NCBI GenBank assembly: GCA_900551395.1
Contig: URVX01000041.1
Span: forward strand, 1 to 8,163
Direction: 5' to 3'
DNA: 8,163 nucleotides
Origin: an uncultured Subdoligranulum sp.
GTDB taxonomy: Bacteria; Bacillota; Clostridia; Christensenellales; CAG-314
The translations under genes and the position numbers were made by a program. Under the pieces are notes generated by a model. That model saw only the letters and a list, made by a program, of their open reading frames with translations, was not told the origin of the DNA and did no database searches. Positions 6,335 through 8,163 of this stretch are shown here, in pieces. Each line of letters begins with the position of its first letter. Position 1 is the first letter of the stretch.

Positions 6335-8163
6335 ACAAGGAAGATACGACCGAAATTACGATAGAAAATCTTTTATCAAAGGTCAGATATTATTATCCCA
6401 AAGACGAGGGGATTATCAATAAGGCGTTTGAGCTTGCTTATGCCGCGCATGACGGTCAATTCAGAGCAAGCGGCAGACCTTATATCACTCACCCGACTGT
6501 GGTGGCGGACATTTTGGTTGATTTGGGACTTGACGTGCCCGCAATCTGCGCTGCGCTGCTTCACGATACCGTCGAGGACACCGACGTAACCGACGAGAAA
6601 ATCAGGACGGAATTCGGCGACGAAATCGCAGACCTGGTAAAGGGCGTAACAAAGCTCGACAAGCTCCAATTCAACTCGGCTGAGGAGGAGCAGGCGGAAA
6701 ATATCCGCAAAATGTTTTTCGCAATGGCAAAGGATATCCGCGTTCTGATCATCAAGCTTGCCGACCGCCTGCACAATATGCGCTCGCTTCAATATCTTTC
6801 TCCCGAAAGACAGCAGCGCATGGCGAGAGAGTCTCTGGATATTTACGCGCCTCTGGCGGGGCGTTTAGGTATTTCGCAGATAAAATGCGAGCTGGAGGAT
6901 TTGTCGTTGAAGTATCTCGACAAGGAGGCGTATGACTATCTTGCCAAGAACATAGCTCTGAAAAAAGAGGAACGTCAGATTTTCGTCGACAAAATGATTG
7001 TCAAGCTCAAAGAAATTTTGAGAGAGCTGGAAATCGAAGGAGAAGTTTCCGGCAGGACAAAGCATTTTTACAGCATTTACAAAAAAATGAAAAATCAGGG
7101 CAAGACCCTGTCCGAAATTTACGATTTGACGGCGCTTCGCGTTATCGTAAAATCATTGAAGGAGTGCTACAGCGTTCTGGGCGCAATTCACGCGCAGTGG
7201 AAGCCCATTCCCGGTCGGTTCAAGGATTATATCGCGGTGCCGAAGCCCAATTTGTATCAGTCGCTGCACACTACGGTTATTACAGAAGTGGGTATGCCGT
7301 TTGAAATACAGATACGCACGGAAGAAATGCACAAGGTTGCAGAGTACGGCATAGCCGCTCACTGGAAATATAAGGAGGGCATAACAGGCGTTTCTCAGCT
7401 TGACGGCAAGCTTAACTGGATAAAAGAGGTTTTGGTCTACGAGGGAGACCTCAAGGATTCCAAAGAGTTTCTCGACCTGATACGCCGCGATATTTCCATT
7501 TCCAACGAGGTTTACTGCTTTACGCCTAAGGGAGACGTGCGCAACCTTACCGCAGGAGCAACCGCGCTGGACTTTGCTTATGCCATACACAGCGAGGTGG
7601 GGAACAAATGCGTCGGCGTCAAGGTAAATTCTAAAATCGTACCTCTGGACAAGGTACTTGAAAACGGCGACGTCGTCGAGGTGCTGATTTCCTCAAATTC
7701 AAAAGGTCCGTCGCGCGACTGGCTCAAAATCGTAAAGACTTCCGGCGCAAAAGCCAAAATTCGTCAATTTTTCAAGCGTGAGCTGCGCGACGAAAATATA
7801 AAAACGGGAAAATCCATGCTTGAACGCGAAGCCAAGCGTCACGGATTGGAGCTGAGCAAGCTGCTCACTCCCGAAGCCGTCGGCAGCATTTGCGAAAGAT
7901 ATCGTTTTGCCTCTTTGGACGAGGTTTATGCTGCGGTGGGCTACGGCGGCGTGTCGATAAATCAGATTATGTTCAAGCTTCTGAACATAAACAATGTTCA
8001 GATGACGACTGACGAACCCGAAATAAAATCGCGCCAGATACGAAAGGGCGGCAAGGGCAATATCGTCGAAATCAAAGGCTACGACGATTTTCTCATCAGG
8101 TTTTCGCGCTGCTGCTCTCCTGTACCCGGCGACGAAATCGTAGGCTACATCAGTCGCGGAAGT
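6331..8163 (+). CDS. rel: Bifunctional (p)ppGpp synthetase/hydrolase Rel (3' end outside window)
   Basis: Rel makes and degrades the alarmone (p)ppGpp and drives the stringent response, in contact with stalled ribosomes. The frame stays open for 611 codons to the window end; the family is usually about 720-740 residues. The N-terminal HD hydrolase domain has H40, H54, HDTVED (78-83) and LADRLHNM (143-150), all intact. The synthetase domain has GRTKHFYSIYKKM (241-253), RFKD (296-299), YQSLHTTV (308-315) and EYGIAAHWKYKEG (338-350). RxKD rather than ExDD marks the bifunctional type. A TGS domain follows (about 391-450), then a helical region, then the start of the conserved-cysteine domain with SRCCSPVPGD (592-601; Cys594 and Cys595). 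The terminal ACT domain is not visible. The ATG overlaps the recJ stop by four bases, and only a weak GGCGG (6317-6321) precedes it, so translation is probably coupled to recJ. From memory, an apt gene often lies between these two genes in Firmicutes; none is here. Confidence 0.95.
   Translation, partial: MNKEDTTEITIENLLSKVRYYYPKDEGIINKAFELAYAAHDGQFRASGRPYITHPTVVADILVDLGLDVPAICAALLHDTVEDTDVTDEKIRTEFGDEIADLVKGVTKLDKLQFNSAEEEQAENIRKMFFAMAKDIRVLIIKLADRLHNMRSLQYLSPERQQRMARESLDIYAPLAGRLGISQIKCELEDLSLKYLDKEAYDYLAKNIALKKEERQIFVDKMIVKLKEILRELEIEGEVSGRTKHFYSIYKKMKNQGKTLSEIYDLTALRVIVKSLKECYSVLGAIHAQWKPIPGRFKDYIAVPKPNLYQSLHTTVITEVGMPFEIQIRTEEMHKVAEYGIAAHWKYKEGITGVSQLDGKLNWIKEVLVYEGDLKDSKEFLDLIRRDISISNEVYCFTPKGDVRNLTAGATALDFAYAIHSEVGNKCVGVKVNSKIVPLDKVLENGDVVEVLISSNSKGPSRDWLKIVKTSGAKAKIRQFFKRELRDENIKTGKSMLEREAKRHGLELSKLLTPEAVGSICERYRFASLDEVYAAVGYGGVSINQIMFKLLNINNVQMTTDEPEIKSRQIRKGGKGNIVEIKGYDDFLIRFSRCCSPVPGDEIVGYISRGS

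Overview
The window looks like a piece of a Clostridia-class Firmicutes chromosome. Every gene runs on the + strand and every start is tightly packed. Shine-Dalgarno sites are mostly strong AAGGAGG or GGAGG types. The gene set pairs a SCIFF-type six-cysteine peptide and its radical SAM maturase with secD, secF, recJ and a long Rel gene, which is an arrangement I associate from memory with Clostridia. Composition looks moderate in G+C by eye (not computed). The genus cannot be named from this sequence. No mobile element, CRISPR array, tRNA or rRNA is visible, and no gene-free stretch exceeds 85 bases.

Layout. Positions 1-96 are the tail of a small membrane protein, possibly the TIGR04086 family. 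A sigma-A-like promoter (110-138) then drives scfA (172-339), a 55-residue precursor with six cysteines. A hairpin with a T-run (357-385) sits between scfA and scfB (400-1722), the radical SAM/SPASM enzyme predicted to install the thioether bonds of the ranthipeptide. A second, near-consensus promoter (1742-1770) starts the secD-secF pair (1808-3151 and 3152-4027, zero bases between them). A 12-bp perfect hairpin with a GAAA loop (4044-4071) separates secF from recJ (4079-6334), which probably starts at GTG. recJ overlaps the next gene by ATGA. That gene is a bifunctional (p)ppGpp synthetase/hydrolase (6331 onward) that runs off the window with 611 codons visible.

How the parts fit. scfA and scfB form a precursor/maturase pair. 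The hairpin between them should give more precursor than enzyme. SecD and SecF normally form a membrane complex that helps pull exported proteins out of SecYEG using the proton gradient. RecJ is a 5'-3' single-strand exonuclease for repair and Rel controls the stringent response. These two appear translationally coupled.

The most unusual signal is in SecD/SecF. Both proteins keep the fold-level landmarks (the GLDLKGG motif, the periplasmic domain and six membrane spans each). The conserved intramembrane aspartate is Ala344 in SecD and Asn203 in SecF. These are the positions linked to proton conduction in characterised SecDF. The conserved SecF arginine (Arg236) remains. This pair may therefore work without the usual proton relay, or by another route. 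The ranthipeptide locus itself belongs to a known class, but it has a longer precursor tail than usual and an intergenic attenuator.
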